A stretch of DNA of 64,000 nt from Hyphomicrobium_A sp963728165 (GTDB taxonomy: Bacteria > Pseudomonadota > Alphaproteobacteria > Rhizobiales > Hyphomicrobiaceae): the NCBI GenBank assembly GCA_963728165.1, contig CAVSIY010000002.1, forward strand, positions 496,001 to 560,000, given 5' to 3'. Both the position numbers and the translations under genes were made by a program. The notes beneath the pieces are model-generated. The model was not told the origin of the DNA and made no database searches. It saw nothing but the letters and a program-made list of their open reading frames with translations. This document shows, in pieces, positions 63,265-64,000 of this stretch (positions are counted from its first letter, which is position 1; the number at the start of each line of letters is the position of its first letter).

Positions 63265-63621
63265 CTAGAGCACGCCCAACCCGAACTTCGCCCTTGCCAT
63301 TTGGCAGGCGTCGTCGCCCGGCTCGCAGGCGCGGCACACGTCCGGTCGCACGGCGTAGAGCGCGCACGAGGTGGAGACCCCGACCTCGCCCACCAGGGCA
63401 GAGCACCGATCACCGAGGCAGCGGATGCGCGCGAGGTCGTCATCGACGAACGCTGCCGGGATGCGCGCGATGGCGGCGTCGGTCTCCGTCGAGAAGCGCG
63501 GCCAGTCGCGCGAATAGGCGCAGCAGGCCCCGCACGACTGGCAGATCGAGACGTCGGTCGCTATGTCGGATGCGGCCAATACCGGCTCGCGATCACGCCC
63601 TGCGCTGCTTGCGCGCGGCAT
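63265..63621 (-). CDS. YkgJ-type cysteine cluster protein
   Basis: This is a protein of about 118 residues with SICQSCGACCAYS at the N-terminal third, then RCLGDRCSAL, TSCALYAVRPDVCRACEPGDDAC. This is the CxxCxxCC plus downstream cysteine pattern of the YkgJ/UPF0153 family, which probably binds zinc or an iron-sulfur cluster. The function is unknown. The ATG at 63621 (or 63630) overlaps the end of the upstream DUF6481 gene by about 30 bp in another frame. Confidence 0.87.
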   Translation of the reverse strand: MPRASSAGRDREPVLAASDIATDVSICQSCGACCAYSRDWPRFSTETDAAIARIPAAFVDDDLARIRCLGDRCSALVGEVGVSTSCALYAVRPDVCRACEPGDDACQMARAKFGLGVL

Positions 63622-63952
63622 AGCGGGCATCGCGCGCAGCCTTGCGTTGCGCCTGAAGCTCGACCTGCTCGTCGGCTTCACGCAGCTGCCGGGCCTCACG
63701 CTCGGCGCGTTCTGCCGTCTCGCGCGCGGCCTGCTCGGCTAAGATGCGCAGCTCCTCGGCGCGCTTTGCCGCGGCCCGCTCCGCGGCACGCAGCTCGCGC
63801 TCGGCGGCAGCCGCTCGGCGGGCGGCCTTTTGCTCTACGACCGCGGGATCATTTGCTGCGGGCCTGGCGCGAAAGCGCTCCACGTGGGCCCCCTTCGCAG
63901 ATGCCGCCGTCTTCAATCGATCGGTGAACGTCGGGGTCTTGAAACCTTTCAT
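63593..63952 (-). CDS. DUF6481 family protein
   Basis: This 119-residue protein begins MKGFKTPTFTDRLKTAASAKGAHVERFRARPAANDPAVVE and continues as one long Ala/Arg/Glu-rich charged helix, the DUF6481 pattern found in alphaproteobacteria. It is probably a coiled coil and may bind RNA or ribosomes. Its 3' end overlaps the YkgJ-type gene. The role is unknown. Confidence 0.82.
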   Translation of the reverse strand: MKGFKTPTFTDRLKTAASAKGAHVERFRARPAANDPAVVEQKAARRAAAAERELRAAERAAAKRAEELRILAEQAARETAERAEREARQLREADEQVELQAQRKAARDARYAARKQRRA

Positions 63953-64000
63953 CTTGCTCCGTCACTGGTTCTGGCATCGCGCGCTGGCCGGCATGGCGCC

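Noticed and set aside
1..64000. CRISPR arrays, insertion sequences, prophage
   Set aside because: No regularly spaced repeats, transposase, integrase or phage structural genes were seen on either strand.

Overview
This 64 kb window is a stretch of chromosome from a GC-rich (mid-60s percent by eye) alphaproteobacterium, most likely of the Hyphomicrobiales. The reasons are the plsX-fabH-ihfA-merR and yajC-secD-secF gene orders, the clpS-clpA pair, a phasin, a K+-independent H+-pyrophosphatase, an alphaproteobacterial-type sulfide:quinone oxidoreductase, and several small families common in that order (DUF177, DUF815, DUF3175, DUF6481, DUF1254). I see no phage, insertion sequence, CRISPR array or rRNA. 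The only RNA gene I can name is tRNA-Pro(GGG).

Layout. 1-5.5 kb: an imelysin / di-heme oxidoreductase / imelysin set (periplasmic, probably metal-related), then a secreted Ntn amidase and an unknown protein. 6-16 kb: a minus-strand operon encoding almost the whole pentose-phosphate pathway (ROK sugar kinase, tkt, gnd, zwf, a HAD phosphatase, tal, pgi), with pgl divergent from it. 16-23.4 kb: a P3A H+-ATPase followed by an accessory locus of a SLATT membrane protein, an FHA protein, and a 1025-residue protein joining SGNH hydrolase, FHA, M17-N-like and CHAT caspase-like protease regions. This is the best candidate here for an undescribed system. 23.6-29 kb: tRNA-Pro, a phosphopantetheinyl transferase, MerR, ihfA, fabH, plsX, DUF177 and a cytochrome bc1 chaperone, with bamE divergent. 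29.6-41 kb: hppA, several membrane or secreted proteins of unknown role, trmFO, sqr and a large secreted SGNH hydrolase. 41-44.5 kb: homologues of the mitochondrial complex I assembly factors NDUFAF6 and NDUFAF3 beside secF-secD-yajC. 44.7-49.4 kb: DUF815 ATPase, DUF3175, clpA, clpS and a phasin. 49.8-64 kb: a D,D-carboxypeptidase with a SPOR domain, J-domain and VWA proteins, twin hairpin repeats, putA, panC, DUF1254, a HlyIII-type protein, parE, and small proteins, with a gene-free structured stretch of about 0.5 kb.

Three otherwise intact genes (tkt, clpA, putA) each carry one apparent +1 frameshift. In all three, removing one T from GANTTCGA restores both the reading frame and a GANTC site, the CcrM methylation motif of alphaproteobacteria. 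A methylation-linked sequencing error is therefore far more likely than three independent gene losses, and I annotate all three as functional genes.
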